A DNA stretch of 64,000 nucleotides. It comes from Puniceibacterium sp. IMCC21224 (GTDB lineage: Bacteria; Pseudomonadota; Alphaproteobacteria; Rhodobacterales; Rhodobacteraceae). The position numbers and the translations under genes were made by a program. Of this stretch, positions 52,623 to 61,427 are shown one piece after another. The DNA is taken from NCBI RefSeq assembly GCF_001038505.1, contig NZ_LDPY01000002.1, positions 372,001 to 436,000 on the forward strand. The letters run 5' to 3'. The notes under the pieces were generated by a model, which worked only from the letters and a program-made list of their open reading frames with translations, ran no database searches and was not told where the DNA came from. Each line of letters starts with the position of its first letter. The first letter of the stretch is position 1.

Positions 52623-53031
52623 GCGACGCGCGCGATGTGATGCCCTGCACTATGCCCCGTGGCGTCACTCTTCGTGCTGCAAACTCTGGATCGCGCGGCG
52701 AACCCCGCGTGATCGAGGCGCCAAGCAGCATTGCCGAGATCGAGGCAAGCACCGGGGTTGTCGCATAGGCCATCGCCAGCGCGGAAACCGCGCCAATGCT
52801 CCACCAGACCAGCGCGCTGTGGCTCAAACGCACGGCGCTGGACCTGCCAACAGTCACTCCGGCGATCACCGCCCCAATCGCTGCGGCACCCGACAGCACG
52901 GCCAGTCCGCTGACGTTGTCCACATGTACGATCAACGCCGCGGCCAGCCCCGGCCCGAGTGTCAACGCCAAGGCCGCGCACGGAAACGGCTGGGCCAGAG
53001 CATCCGCCCCGACCCGGCCAGGGTTGGTCAC
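52570..53031 (-). CDS. Small hydrophobic protein coupled to the aldolase gene
   Basis: 153 residues starting at GTG 53031, which overlaps the aldolase stop (GTGA). Residues 15-115 contain three to four hydrophobic helices (AALALTLGPGLAAALIV; VLSGAAAIGAVIAGVTVG; LVWWSIGAVSALAMAYA; VLASISAMLLG). The C-terminal 40 residues are polar and overlap the 3' end of the convergent CMD gene, so they may be non-native. It may be part of a decayed MFS-type carrier or a genuine small membrane protein; the family is not recognised. Confidence 0.4.
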   Translation of the reverse strand: MTNPGRVGADALAQPFPCAALALTLGPGLAAALIVHVDNVSGLAVLSGAAAIGAVIAGVTVGRSSAVRLSHSALVWWSIGAVSALAMAYATTPVLASISAMLLGASITRGSPRDPEFAARRVTPRGIVQGITSRASLSPWASCHAAAWPARQS

Positions 53032-53879
53032 ATCAGTGACTTGGCCTTTTCAAGCGTCGCATAGCTGCGTGACGGGCTGGTGAACAGGATATCATAACCT
53101 TCTTTTATCACCTCGGCGACGTTAGCGCCGGTCACATGCGGATGGGCGATGCGCACCCCCGCCTTTTTCGCAGCGGCAAGGATCTTGCGCTTGGCCTCGG
53201 CGACCACCGGGTGTTCGTACTGACGCGGAAACCCAAGCTGCTGGCTCAGGTCGCCTTCGCCGGTCATGATCGCGCCGACACCCGGTACGGCAAGGATCTC
53301 TTCGAGGTTTTCCATCGCCTCAACGCTTTCGATCATCAGGACCACCATGATCTCGCCCTCGGGGACCAGCGGCCAGACATCAGCGCGGGCGTAATATTCC
53401 GGCACCGTCAGACCCCAATACCGCGCGGCAGTGTTGGGCGCGTCGCCACGCAGCCCTTTGGGTTCATAGTTCGGCGCATCCTTGGGGCGGGCATAGCGGC
53501 AGGCGGCCACCGCGTTGCGGGCCTGATCGGCGGTCGCGATATGCGGGAAGATCACGCCATAGACACCCTGATCCAGCACCTGTTTCGCCATCCAGGTGTT
53601 CATCTCGGCGCCGTTTGCCGGGATGCGCACAAACGGCGTCACCTGCGGCTGCAACGCGCCGCCCTCGACGATGCGGCGACGGTTCAGCAGGAATTGCAGC
53701 GCGTCACGCAGTTCCGACGCGGAATAGGGCGTATGCTCCATCTCGAACAGCACACCGTCAAGAGGCGAGAGGCCGAACTGAATCGCCTCCTCTCTATCAG
53801 AGCGGCCAAAGGCCATGGTCGGCTTGCCGCCGTTTTCGAGTGTGGCGATGATGCCGTTCAGTCGGCCGATTTTTTCCAT
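53028..53879 (-). CDS. HpcH/HpaI-family aldolase
   Basis: 283 residues; start ATG at 53879 with AAGGAG upstream. Class II pyruvate-aldolase features: GVLFEMEHT near 42, TPFVRIPANGAEMNTW near 85, GVYGVIFPHIATADQARNAV near 105, VVLMIESVEAMENLEEIL near 180 (metal Glu) and IMTGEGDLSQQLG near 203 (metal Asp). HpaI cleaves 4-hydroxy-2-oxo acids into pyruvate and an aldehyde, the last step of meta-cleavage pathways. The insert around 130-160 is larger than in HpaI, so the substrate may differ. Upstream in the same operon is a 4,5-dihydroxyphthalate-decarboxylase-like gene. Confidence 0.87.
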   Translation of the reverse strand: MEKIGRLNGIIATLENGGKPTMAFGRSDREEAIQFGLSPLDGVLFEMEHTPYSASELRDALQFLLNRRRIVEGGALQPQVTPFVRIPANGAEMNTWMAKQVLDQGVYGVIFPHIATADQARNAVAACRYARPKDAPNYEPKGLRGDAPNTAARYWGLTVPEYYARADVWPLVPEGEIMVVLMIESVEAMENLEEILAVPGVGAIMTGEGDLSQQLGFPRQYEHPVVAEAKRKILAAAKKAGVRIAHPHVTGANVAEVIKEGYDILFTSPSRSYATLEKAKSLM

Positions 53880-53900
53880 AAGTCTCTCCTTTTGTCGTGT

Positions 53901-54875
53901 TTAGAACCGCAGGAACATGTCTTCTGCCTTGAATAGTTTGGGGATCAGCCCCTGCTGATGGCCATAGCGGATCAGCGCGTCGATCGAGGCGCGGTTTGCC
54001 TCAAGGCCGTAGGGAATGGGATCGTCGCCGACGATCTCGATATGCTTGAGATCCTTTTCCACGGTCTTGCCGCTCGCGGTTCCGGCGTGCAGCGCGTCAA
54101 GGTACGGCTGCTTGGCCGCGACAAAGGCATCGTAGAGCGCCCGCGCCAGGTCGGGGTTCTGCTTCAGCACGTCCTCTTTGATGGCAAGGCAACCGTGGAT
54201 CGGGAACACGCCGTCCTTTTCGTAGACTTCACGGTCCAGCCGCGCCGCATCGGCAAACAGCGGCGCAAGGTTGTCGGGCAGCGCCGGTGCCGCCTCGTTC
54301 CAGCCCTCGCCGGGCTTGCCCGCGCGACCGACGCCTGCATCGCCGGTCACCGCCGCATCAATTTCTCCTGCCGCCATCATCGATACCAGCGACGATCCTT
54401 CGGCCACATGTTTCACATTGGCAGGCAGCTTTAGCGCCTGAACGTGTTCCTCGTCGTCGACGAACCAGGTCATCTTGTCGATATCGACGCCGTATTCGTT
54501 CTGCAACAACCCGCGTTTCCAGACGCCCGTGGTTACCGAATAGGCGCGGACACCGAATTTCTTGCCCTCCAGATCCTTCGGTTCTTGGATCCCGGATTCG
54601 GGCCGCACCACGAATCCGGCGTGATGGAACCGGCGCACAAAGAAGATCGGCAAGGCGATGATCGGCGCGCCATAGGCGCGGGCGATGATGTAGGTCGTCG
54701 GCGCGATTTCACAGATGTCATAGGCCAGGTCCCGCACCATCGCGCGGAAGGCGGCGATATGCGGTTTGACATCGACAAAGTCGAGATTGGCACCGGGCAC
54801 CGTAATCGCGCCGGATTTCAGCGCCTCGGTGTAGGGATAGGTGCGCATGGCCACCTTGAGGATCGGTGCGGGCAT
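53901..54875 (-). CDS. 4,5-dihydroxyphthalate decarboxylase-like protein A (SBP fold, no signal)
   Basis: 324 residues from the ATG at 54875 (AGGAG upstream). It has the periplasmic-binding-protein fold of the Pht5/OphC decarboxylase group but starts PILKVAMRTYPYTEALKSG without a signal peptide, so it is likely cytoplasmic. Conserved blocks: VRDLAYDICEIAPTTYIIARAYG near 47, LPIFFVRRFHHAGFVV near 75, DLEGKKFGVRAYSVTTGVWKRG near 97, WFVDDEEHV near 135. It shares all of these with 60298-61272. It could be a decarboxylase of an aromatic diacid or a cytoplasmic binding protein; family knowledge favours the enzyme. It is followed by the aldolase gene 21 bases later. Confidence 0.78.
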   Translation of the reverse strand: MPAPILKVAMRTYPYTEALKSGAITVPGANLDFVDVKPHIAAFRAMVRDLAYDICEIAPTTYIIARAYGAPIIALPIFFVRRFHHAGFVVRPESGIQEPKDLEGKKFGVRAYSVTTGVWKRGLLQNEYGVDIDKMTWFVDDEEHVQALKLPANVKHVAEGSSLVSMMAAGEIDAAVTGDAGVGRAGKPGEGWNEAAPALPDNLAPLFADAARLDREVYEKDGVFPIHGCLAIKEDVLKQNPDLARALYDAFVAAKQPYLDALHAGTASGKTVEKDLKHIEIVGDDPIPYGLEANRASIDALIRYGHQQGLIPKLFKAEDMFLRF

Positions 54876-55203
54876 GGCGGGCTCCTGCTTGGGTACAAAA
54901 ACGTGGGGTGCCCGGGACATTGCCGGGCTGGTTCCCTTTAACCGGAAACGGCGGGCGACGTTTAATAGGAGATCGCACCAACCTCATAGAATTGCGTCCG
55001 CTTCCGCGCGGGCTCGATCAGTTCAGGTCGGACAGGTGCGCCGATTTCGCAACTTTGGCATCTGGCCAGGGAACCGATGTGTGCCCTGCCGATAGGTTAT
55101 TGCGATCCGGGCATCGGAACGCCTGCCGGGGCACGGGCATGGGATTGACCAAACACCCGCATGTGCGGCGTTAATCGTCGTGCAGCGCATTCGGGACCCA
55201 CTC

Positions 55204-55215
55204 TGGCATATGCCA
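55204..55215 (+). promoter_or_regulatory. Perfect 12-base palindrome TGGCATATGCCA in the divergent region
   Basis: The 430-base region 54876-55304 separates genes on opposite strands and contains no gene. TGGCATATGCCA lies about 90 bases before the TctC-type gene at 55305. Its form (TGG-N6-CCA) resembles operators of GntR/FCD or IclR regulators of organic-acid genes. No such regulator is in the window. Confidence 0.5.
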
Positions 55216-55304
55216 TACGTCAAAGGTCCGCAGCGCCCTGTGTTGCATCATAGCCCGGGTGAACCCCATGGCGGATGCCTTGAAAAACTGGAGGAGGATC
55301 AATC

Positions 55305-56339
55305 ATGTTGTTTGGCTTATCAGGTAAGATCTTTGGACTGGCTGTGGCGCTGGCCGTCGGGTCCGGCGTTGCGGCGCAAGCCCAATCTGTCGAAGAGTTC
55401 TATTCAGACAATACGCTGACCATGATCGTCAGCGCTGGCCCCGGCGGAGCCAGCGACTTTTTCGGACGTCAGTTCGCGCCCTATCTGTCAAAGCATCTGC
55501 CCGGCAACCCCGACATCATCGTGATGAACCAGCCCGGCGCCAGCGGCATGCAGGCAGCGCTGCTGTTGCAGGAACGCGGGCCATTCGACGGGTCGACCAT
55601 CGCGCTGTTGCAGCGCAACAACTTTTACGTGCCGATCATCGACGAAAAGGTCAAGTTCCGCCCGCGCGAGATGCACTGGCTCGGCAGTCTGAACAAGGAA
55701 TTCTATACCGTCATCGCGCGCACTGATTCTCCGGTGCAGACGTCCGAGGACCTGCTGACAACGCCGCTGATTCTGGGCGCCACATCGTTCAACAACGAAA
55801 ACCGCACCTTTGCGGCGATGATGAACGAAATCATCGGCACCCAGTTCGACATTGTCACCGGCTATGACGGTAACGCGGCGGTCGGTCTGGCGCTGGAACG
55901 CAACGAAGTCCAGAGCCGGATGCAGACCGTCAACAGCCTGCAATCAGGCGAAGCGGGCGTGATGCTGGACGAGGGCAAGATCAACATCATCGCCCAGATC
56001 GGCATGGAAAGCGCGTCGCAGTACCCCGATCTGAAGAACATGATCGACTACGTGGCCGACCCCGAGGATCTGGCCTATGCCAGCTTCATGCTATCACCGC
56101 TGGCCGCCGGACGGCCGTTCGCGGCACCGGCCGGCGTGCCCGAGGACCGGCTTGCCGCCCTGCGCGCCGCTTTTGATGCGGCAGCCGCAGACCCAGAGTT
56201 CGTGGCCGAGATGGCGCGGCTCAAATCCGATCTGGAGCCGATCAACGGCGACGCTGTGCAAAAGATCGTCAACGATCTTTGGGATACACCCGCGCCGGTT
56301 CTGGAAAAGGTCAAGGCGCTGCTGACCCCGCCAAAGTAA
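55305..56339 (+). CDS. Divergent TctC-type receptor (EEFYSD subgroup), paralogue
   Basis: 344 residues; ATG at 55305 preceded by GGAGGATCAATC. Signal peptide ends near VAAQAQ. The mature start SVEEFYSDNTLTMIVSAGPGGASDFFGRQFAPY, the NQPGASGMQAALLLQERGPFDGSTIALLQRNNFYVP segment and GATSFNNENRTFAAMMNE closely parallel 47871-48908. No permease gene is adjacent, so it may share the fused TctA-TctB protein at 49991. A strong terminator-like hairpin follows. Confidence 0.85.
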   Translation: MLFGLSGKIFGLAVALAVGSGVAAQAQSVEEFYSDNTLTMIVSAGPGGASDFFGRQFAPYLSKHLPGNPDIIVMNQPGASGMQAALLLQERGPFDGSTIALLQRNNFYVPIIDEKVKFRPREMHWLGSLNKEFYTVIARTDSPVQTSEDLLTTPLILGATSFNNENRTFAAMMNEIIGTQFDIVTGYDGNAAVGLALERNEVQSRMQTVNSLQSGEAGVMLDEGKINIIAQIGMESASQYPDLKNMIDYVADPEDLAYASFMLSPLAAGRPFAAPAGVPEDRLAALRAAFDAAAADPEFVAEMARLKSDLEPINGDAVQKIVNDLWDTPAPVLEKVKALLTPPK

Positions 56340-56374
56340 GTCAGGCGCCCACATTCCGGGCAACAAGAATGGCA

Positions 56375-56404
56375 CAGCCACGGGCCGAACATGTCCCGTG
56401 GCTG
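56375..56404 (+). terminator. Hairpin after the TctC-type gene
   Basis: CAGCCACGGG (56375-56384) and CCCGTGGCTG (56395-56404) form a perfect ten-base stem with a ten-base loop. No U-tract follows. It lies just before the MFS gene and overlaps a less likely MFS start at 56391. Confidence 0.6.
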
Positions 56405-56441
56405 CACTTATGATCGGACGAGGTTGCTTGCGAGGCAGGAC

Positions 56442-57716
56442 GTGAAACAGACGGAAGACGGCACCACGGCTTCTGACACGGTGCCGGGCAAGAAGATGAC
56501 CGGCGGGCCGCGATTCCTGACCGCTCTGAAGCACCGCAACTATCGCCTGTTGTGGACCGGCACGCTGGTGTCCAACAGCGGCGACTGGCTGGACCAGGTG
56601 GCGCTGAACTGGCTGATCATCTCGCAGAGCGGATCGGCGCTGGATCTTGCGGCTGTCAACCTGTGCCGTGCGGCACCGCTGATCGGGTTGATGCTGGTGG
56701 GCGGCGCCATGGCCGACCGGGGTGACAAGCGGCGGTTGCTGATCATGGTGCAGTCGGTGGCGATGCTGTTGGCCGTGGTCCTGACCGTGCTGACCTTTTG
56801 CGGGACAACACCGGTCTGGGCGCTGTGCCTGATTTCGGCGGGGCGCGGGGCGATCATGGCCTTTAACCTGCCGCTGCGCCATGCGCTGATCCCCGCGCTG
56901 GTCCCACGAGAGGACCTGCCCAATGCCATCGCGCTGAATTCGGTGACGCTGAACACCACCAAGGTTCTGGGACCGCTGTCTGCGGGCCTGCTGATCGCGC
57001 AGTTCGGCCTCGCCACCTGTTTTCTGGTCAACGCGGTCAGCTACATCGGCGTGTTGTGGACCCTGGCCGTGATGCAGCTGCCTGCGCATCCGCGTCGTGA
57101 CAGCCGCGGAGAAAGCCTGGCCGCGTCGATCCGGGCCGGGGTGCAACATGTAATCGGACACCGCGTGTTGTTGTTGCTGGTGCTGGTGTCACTGCTGCCG
57201 GTGTTCCTGGGCCAGCCGTTCATCATGCTGCTGTCGGTCTTTGCCTACAGCGCGCTCGATTGGGGGCCGGTGGGGCTGGGGGTGTTGACCTCGGCGGCGG
57301 GTTTCGGCTCGATCGCGGGCGCACTGCTCATCGGCGGGTTTTCAACGCTGACGCGACGCGGCGACACCCTGTTGGTGTTGCTGCTGATCTTTGGGATCAC
57401 CCTGATCGCGCTGGCGCTGAACCCGGTGGCGTGGATGGCGCCGGTGATCCTGATCTTTGCCGGGGCCGCCTACATGGCCTACAACACCTCGCTCAACACG
57501 ATCCTGCAACTGAAGGTCACCGACGAATACCGGGGCCGGGTGATGAGCACGATGCTGCTAAACCGCGGGCTGGTGCCGCTGGGCACCTCTGCCGCCGCAG
57601 CACTGTCTGCCGTGGCAAGCATCCGCGTAAGCTATGCGGTGATGGGCGGGCTGATCCTGCTGTTCACTGTTTGCCTGCTGGCGTTTGCCCCGGCGCTGCG
57701 CAAACTTCGAGTCTGA
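56442..57716 (+). CDS. MFS transporter (EntS/tetracycline-type exporter subgroup)
   Basis: About 424 residues from a GTG at 56442 chosen for GAGGCAGGA in front; an ATG at 56391 is in frame but lies inside a hairpin. Twelve helices; GGAMADRGDKRRLL near 95 is the MFS motif A, and LKHRNYRLLWTGTLVSNSGDWLDQVALNWLI near 30 plus YNTSLNTILQLKVTDEYRGRVMS near 350 are typical of the EntS-like group, mostly efflux proteins. It sits between a TctC-type receptor and a GST, so export of a toxic aromatic intermediate is plausible. Confidence 0.87.
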   Translation: MKQTEDGTTASDTVPGKKMTGGPRFLTALKHRNYRLLWTGTLVSNSGDWLDQVALNWLIISQSGSALDLAAVNLCRAAPLIGLMLVGGAMADRGDKRRLLIMVQSVAMLLAVVLTVLTFCGTTPVWALCLISAGRGAIMAFNLPLRHALIPALVPREDLPNAIALNSVTLNTTKVLGPLSAGLLIAQFGLATCFLVNAVSYIGVLWTLAVMQLPAHPRRDSRGESLAASIRAGVQHVIGHRVLLLLVLVSLLPVFLGQPFIMLLSVFAYSALDWGPVGLGVLTSAAGFGSIAGALLIGGFSTLTRRGDTLLVLLLIFGITLIALALNPVAWMAPVILIFAGAAYMAYNTSLNTILQLKVTDEYRGRVMSTMLLNRGLVPLGTSAAAALSAVASIRVSYAVMGGLILLFTVCLLAFAPALRKLRV

Positions 57717-57732
57717 CTGCAAAGGAAACACC

Positions 57733-58545
57733 ATGCTTCTGTACCACGCCGCCAACAGCGTCTGTTCCCAAAAGGTGCGGCTGTGTCTGGCCGAGATTGG
57801 ATTGGGCTATGACACCCATCGGCTGGACCTGATGAAAGGTGATCAGTTCGCGTCTGACTATCTGACGCTGAACCCCGATGCGGTGGTGCCGACGCTGGTG
57901 GATGCCGGGCATGTGATCGTTGAATCCAGCCTGATTTGTGATTACCTCGACCGGACCTATAACCACGGCCGCCTGATGCCGTCTGACCCGGCAGCCGGGA
58001 TTGCCGTGCGTCACTGGCTGCTGCGGTCGCTGGCGCTGCACGGTGCGATCAATACGCTGACCTTTGCCACCGCCAATCGGGGCGCCAAGTTTCGGGGGCT
58101 GACAGCCGAGGAACGCGAGGCAAAGCTGGCAAAGATGCCAAACCCGGTGGCGCGGCTCAAACTGATATCGTTGACGGACGACGGGCTGGCGTCGCCATTT
58201 GTGGCGCAGGCACTCACGGATCTGTCGCGGGCCTTTGGGGACATGGGAACGGTGCTGTTGCGGCAGGACTGGCTGTCGGGGGCTGCGTTCGGGCTGGGGG
58301 ACATCGGCGTGCTACCCTATGTCGACCGGCTAGAGCATCTTAGCTTTGGCGGGTTGTGGCAGGCGCGGCACCCCGAAATCGCGGACTGGTTGGCCCGGAT
58401 GCGCGCGCGGCCGTCTTATGCGGATGCCGTGCTGGCGGTTGCCCCTGCTGGATCGCTGGAAAGGATGCGCGAGAACGGCACACCGCACTGGCCGGACATC
58501 GCCGCGATGTGGGCCGCGACTGACGCAGGATCGGGGCCGGTTTGA
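57733..58545 (+). CDS. Glutathione S-transferase family protein
   Basis: 270 residues. The N-terminal thioredoxin-fold domain (LLYHAANSVCSQKVRLCLAEIGLGYDTHRLDL) carries the SVCSQ active-site region. The cis-Pro and glutathione-binding signature VVPTLVDAGHVIVESSLICDYLD is near 58. The C-terminal helical domain ends HPEIADWLARMRARPSY. In aromatic pathways such proteins serve as glutathione-dependent isomerases or reductive enzymes. The location between MFS and FAH-family genes supports a catabolic rather than purely detoxifying role. Confidence 0.87.
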   Translation: MLLYHAANSVCSQKVRLCLAEIGLGYDTHRLDLMKGDQFASDYLTLNPDAVVPTLVDAGHVIVESSLICDYLDRTYNHGRLMPSDPAAGIAVRHWLLRSLALHGAINTLTFATANRGAKFRGLTAEEREAKLAKMPNPVARLKLISLTDDGLASPFVAQALTDLSRAFGDMGTVLLRQDWLSGAAFGLGDIGVLPYVDRLEHLSFGGLWQARHPEIADWLARMRARPSYADAVLAVAPAGSLERMRENGTPHWPDIAAMWAATDAGSGPV

Positions 58546-58561
58546 CCCGGCCCGTAAGGCG

Positions 58562-59413
58562 TCAGCTTTCTTTGGCGACGGTGTTTCTCAGGGTGCCGAT
58601 GCCTTGAATAGTCACCTCGACCACGTCCCCAGGTTTCAGGAACACCGGCGGATCGCGGCGTGATCCGACGCCCGCTGGTGTGCCGGTGGCGATCATGTCA
58701 CCGGGGTTCAGCGGCATCCAATTGGTGATGTATTCGATCATTTCGGCAACGGGCCAGATCATGTCGGCGGTGTTGGCCCTTTGCATCGTCGTGCCATTCA
58801 CCGTCAGTTCCAGATCCAGCGCCTGCGGATCGCCCAGCTCGTTCGCCGTCACGATCCACGGGCCGACCGGACCGGTGCCGACAAAGTTCTTGCCCGCCGT
58901 CACCTGGCTGGAGTGGCGCTGCCAGTCGCGCACGCTGCCTTCGTTCATGCATGTGTAGCCATAGACCAGCGGCAGCGCGTCGGCGGCCTGCACGTTGCGC
59001 CCGGTGGGTTTGCCGATGATGGCGACCATCTCCGCCTCGAAATCCAGCTTGTCCGAGATTTTCGGGATCAGCATCGGCGCATCGTGGCCGATCAGCGTGT
59101 CGGCCCAGCGGGCGAACAGCATCGGCTTGTCGTTCGGATCGCGCACGCCTTCGGCCTTGTGGGCCTGATAGTTCAGACCGATGCAGACGATCTTGCCGGG
59201 GTTCGGAACCACTGGCAACAGCGTCAGATCGGCCAGCGCATGATCGGGCGCATCGTCGCCGATGGCTGCCAGAGCCGCCTGTTCCGACCCATCAGTCATA
59301 AAGTCGACGATGTCGCGGTACGGCGGCAGGCGGGTCGAGAGGTCATAGACCCCTTCGCCCCGCACCAGACCGTAGCGGGCCGCCCCGTCCACGGCAAAGC
59401 TGACCAGCTTCAT
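58562..59413 (-). CDS. Fumarylacetoacetate hydrolase-family enzyme
   Basis: 283 residues. C-terminal FAH domain with metal ligands in KLDFEAEMVAIIG near 124 (Glu-x-Glu) and the YTCMNEGSVRDWQ region, followed by KNFVGTGPVGPWIV, and the closing MIATGTPAGVGSRRDPPVFLKPGDVVEVTIQGIGTLRN block. Relatives include HpcE/HpaG isomerases and decarboxylases of meta-cleavage pathways and acylpyruvate hydrolases. Last gene of the minus-strand operon 63926 to 58562, overlapping the LigI-like gene by four bases. A step after extradiol ring opening is likely. Confidence 0.88.
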   Translation of the reverse strand: MKLVSFAVDGAARYGLVRGEGVYDLSTRLPPYRDIVDFMTDGSEQAALAAIGDDAPDHALADLTLLPVVPNPGKIVCIGLNYQAHKAEGVRDPNDKPMLFARWADTLIGHDAPMLIPKISDKLDFEAEMVAIIGKPTGRNVQAADALPLVYGYTCMNEGSVRDWQRHSSQVTAGKNFVGTGPVGPWIVTANELGDPQALDLELTVNGTTMQRANTADMIWPVAEMIEYITNWMPLNPGDMIATGTPAGVGSRRDPPVFLKPGDVVEVTIQGIGTLRNTVAKES

Positions 59414-60282
59414 TCCGCCGCAACCTTTGCGTCGGCCAGACAGGGGTACAGCTTTTGCGCCGTGCCGGCGAAAATCTGTCGTTGCACCGCCTCGGGCAGA
59501 AAGCTCATCTGCTGCCGCGCCACGTCCAGATTGTCCATCAGTTCACCATCCGACGAAGGGTAGTTCGACCCCCAGGCCAGACGTTCGGCGCCGAAGGTTT
59601 CCACCAGCTTGGTGAACAGCGATGTCGGATCGGCACTGCCCTTGACGGCCAGATCGGTCGTGCGCGGGGTGATCTTCATGTAGATGTTGTCGAAGGCCGA
59701 CATCGCCCACAGCGACACAGCGCTGTTGTAAGGCGGGCCGTCCTCGACCACCGGGCGCGACAGGTGGTCGAGGATGATGTTCACCTTGGGGAACCGTTTG
59801 GCCAGACCGGCGATCTGCGCCAGACCGACAGGTCCGGTCTGAATGCAGATCGACAACCCCTCTTGCCCCGCCAGATCCCAGGCCGGAAAGCTGGCCGGAT
59901 CGTCCAGATCGCTGGTGTCGAACGCCTTGGTCGAACCGCCGGTGAACAGCCGCAGCCCGGTCAGGCCACGCTTCATCCACGCCTTGATCTGCTGTGTGGC
60001 ATCCGGTGCCTTGAGGTCGACCGACCCCACCGCCGTCAGCCGGTCGGGATGTTGCAGAACCGAGTCGCAGACATAGGAATTGTCATAGCCGTAGCAGGTC
60101 GAACTGTGGACGATCGCCGCCTTGCCGACGCCCGCCGCGTTCATCGCGTCCAGCAGTCCCTGCACCTCCAACGGGCGCTCCTTGGACCAGTCCGACTGTT
60201 TGCCGAACAGCGGCGACGGCGGGTATTTTGTCTGATCGCCCGAGATGATGTGCGGGTGAATGTCTATGTATTTTGTCACCAT
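59410..60282 (-). CDS. LigI-like amidohydrolase (2-pyrone-4,6-dicarboxylate lactonase family) B
   Basis: 290 residues; paralogue of 49043-49897. HxH in YIDIHPHIISGDQTKYPPSP near 8, KAAIVHSSTCYGYDNSYVCD near 54, KVNIILDHLSRPVVEDGPPY near 168, and WGSNYPSSDGELMDN near 238. The two differ at these sites (LDHCGRP versus LDHLSRP; GSNHPASDG versus GSNYPSSDG), so their substrates may differ. It sits between the FAH-family gene and a decarboxylase-like gene in one operon. Confidence 0.84.
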   Translation of the reverse strand: MVTKYIDIHPHIISGDQTKYPPSPLFGKQSDWSKERPLEVQGLLDAMNAAGVGKAAIVHSSTCYGYDNSYVCDSVLQHPDRLTAVGSVDLKAPDATQQIKAWMKRGLTGLRLFTGGSTKAFDTSDLDDPASFPAWDLAGQEGLSICIQTGPVGLAQIAGLAKRFPKVNIILDHLSRPVVEDGPPYNSAVSLWAMSAFDNIYMKITPRTTDLAVKGSADPTSLFTKLVETFGAERLAWGSNYPSSDGELMDNLDVARQQMSFLPEAVQRQIFAGTAQKLYPCLADAKVAAE

Positions 60283-60297
60283 GTCAGCGACCCCCTT

Positions 60298-61272
60298 TTA
60301 TTGCTGTTTGTCCGGATCGAAAAAGATTTCGTCGATCTCCATCAGGCGTGGCGTCATGCCCTGTTTGAAGGCAGCAGCCCTGAGCGCGTTGACTGTCGGC
60401 AGGTTGGCCTCCAGACCGTAGGGCAGCGGGTCGCCGACGAATTTGGCGAGCTTGCGATACTTCTCGTCGTCCTTGGTGTCGCCGATGCCCTTTTCCCAGT
60501 CTGCCATCCAGTCGTCCTTGGCCTTCTGGAAGGCGTCGCAGATCGACTTGGCCACCCAAGGGTGTTTGGCCAGCACGTCGTCTTTGACAACAACAGTGCC
60601 GTGCATCGGGTAAACGCCGGTCGCCTGAAACGACGCCTTTTCGCGCTCGGCCGCGTCGGGGATCAGTTTCGGCCAGTCATTCTTGACCGTTTTCCAGCCG
60701 CCGGTGGGTGAGCCGGTGCGGCCCACACCCGAATTGCCCGAAGAGCCTGCGACAATCTCACCGTCCAGCATCATGTCATAAAGTGACCGGCCCTCGGGCG
60801 CGTGGACCACGTTGGGCGGCAGTTTCAGCGCGGTCACGTGTTCCTCGTCATCGACGACCCAGGTAATTTTCGAGGTGTCGACGCCGAATTCCTCTTCGAG
60901 GATCTGCCGGTTCCAGACGCAGGTGGTCACCGAATAGGCCCGGATGCCGACCTTCTTGCCCTCAAGGTCTTTGGGTCCGCTGATACCTGCGTCAGGCAAT
61001 TTCACCATGGTGCCGTGGTGAAAGGTGCGCATCACAAAGATCGGCAGCGCAATGAAGGGCGAACCGTAGGCGCGCGCGATGATATAGGTTGTCGGCGCCA
61101 GTTCGCAGACGTCGAATTCGACATCCCGCACCATGCGGCGGAATGCGCCGATCTGCGGCACTACCTTGATGAAATTCGCCTCCACCCCGTCGATCGGAAT
61201 CTCGCCGCTGATCAGTTTGGCTGTATGCGGATATTCCGCGATGGATATGTCGAGTGTTACCTTTTCGGACAC
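60298..61272 (-). CDS. 4,5-dihydroxyphthalate decarboxylase-like protein B (SBP fold, no signal)
   Basis: 324 residues from a GTG at 61272 with AGGAG ten bases upstream. It lacks a signal peptide (MSEKVTLDISIAEYPHTAKL). Blocks shared with protein A are VRDVEFDVCELAPTTYIIARAYG, LPIFVMRTFHHGTMV, DLEGKKVGIRAYSVTTCVWNR and WVVDDEEHVTALKLPPNV. It is the same length as A and more distant from C. It belongs to the Pht5/OphC decarboxylase-like group. The operon context of FAH- and LigI-like genes downstream and dioxygenase upstream supports an enzymatic role in an aromatic acid pathway. Confidence 0.78.
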   Translation of the reverse strand: MSEKVTLDISIAEYPHTAKLISGEIPIDGVEANFIKVVPQIGAFRRMVRDVEFDVCELAPTTYIIARAYGSPFIALPIFVMRTFHHGTMVKLPDAGISGPKDLEGKKVGIRAYSVTTCVWNRQILEEEFGVDTSKITWVVDDEEHVTALKLPPNVVHAPEGRSLYDMMLDGEIVAGSSGNSGVGRTGSPTGGWKTVKNDWPKLIPDAAEREKASFQATGVYPMHGTVVVKDDVLAKHPWVAKSICDAFQKAKDDWMADWEKGIGDTKDDEKYRKLAKFVGDPLPYGLEANLPTVNALRAAAFKQGMTPRLMEIDEIFFDPDKQQ

Positions 61273-61427
61273 GCCGCATCTTCTCCTTCTTGCCGCACCA
61301 TGCCTCGCAATTGCGCGGTTGGTTGCGGAACTATTTCGTTGTTGAACCTTGACTGAAACCGCGCCCTGTCAGCCAATCAGAAATCGGACGGGGGGCATCG
61401 GGATATTGCATTGCGCCAGTCCGGGCG

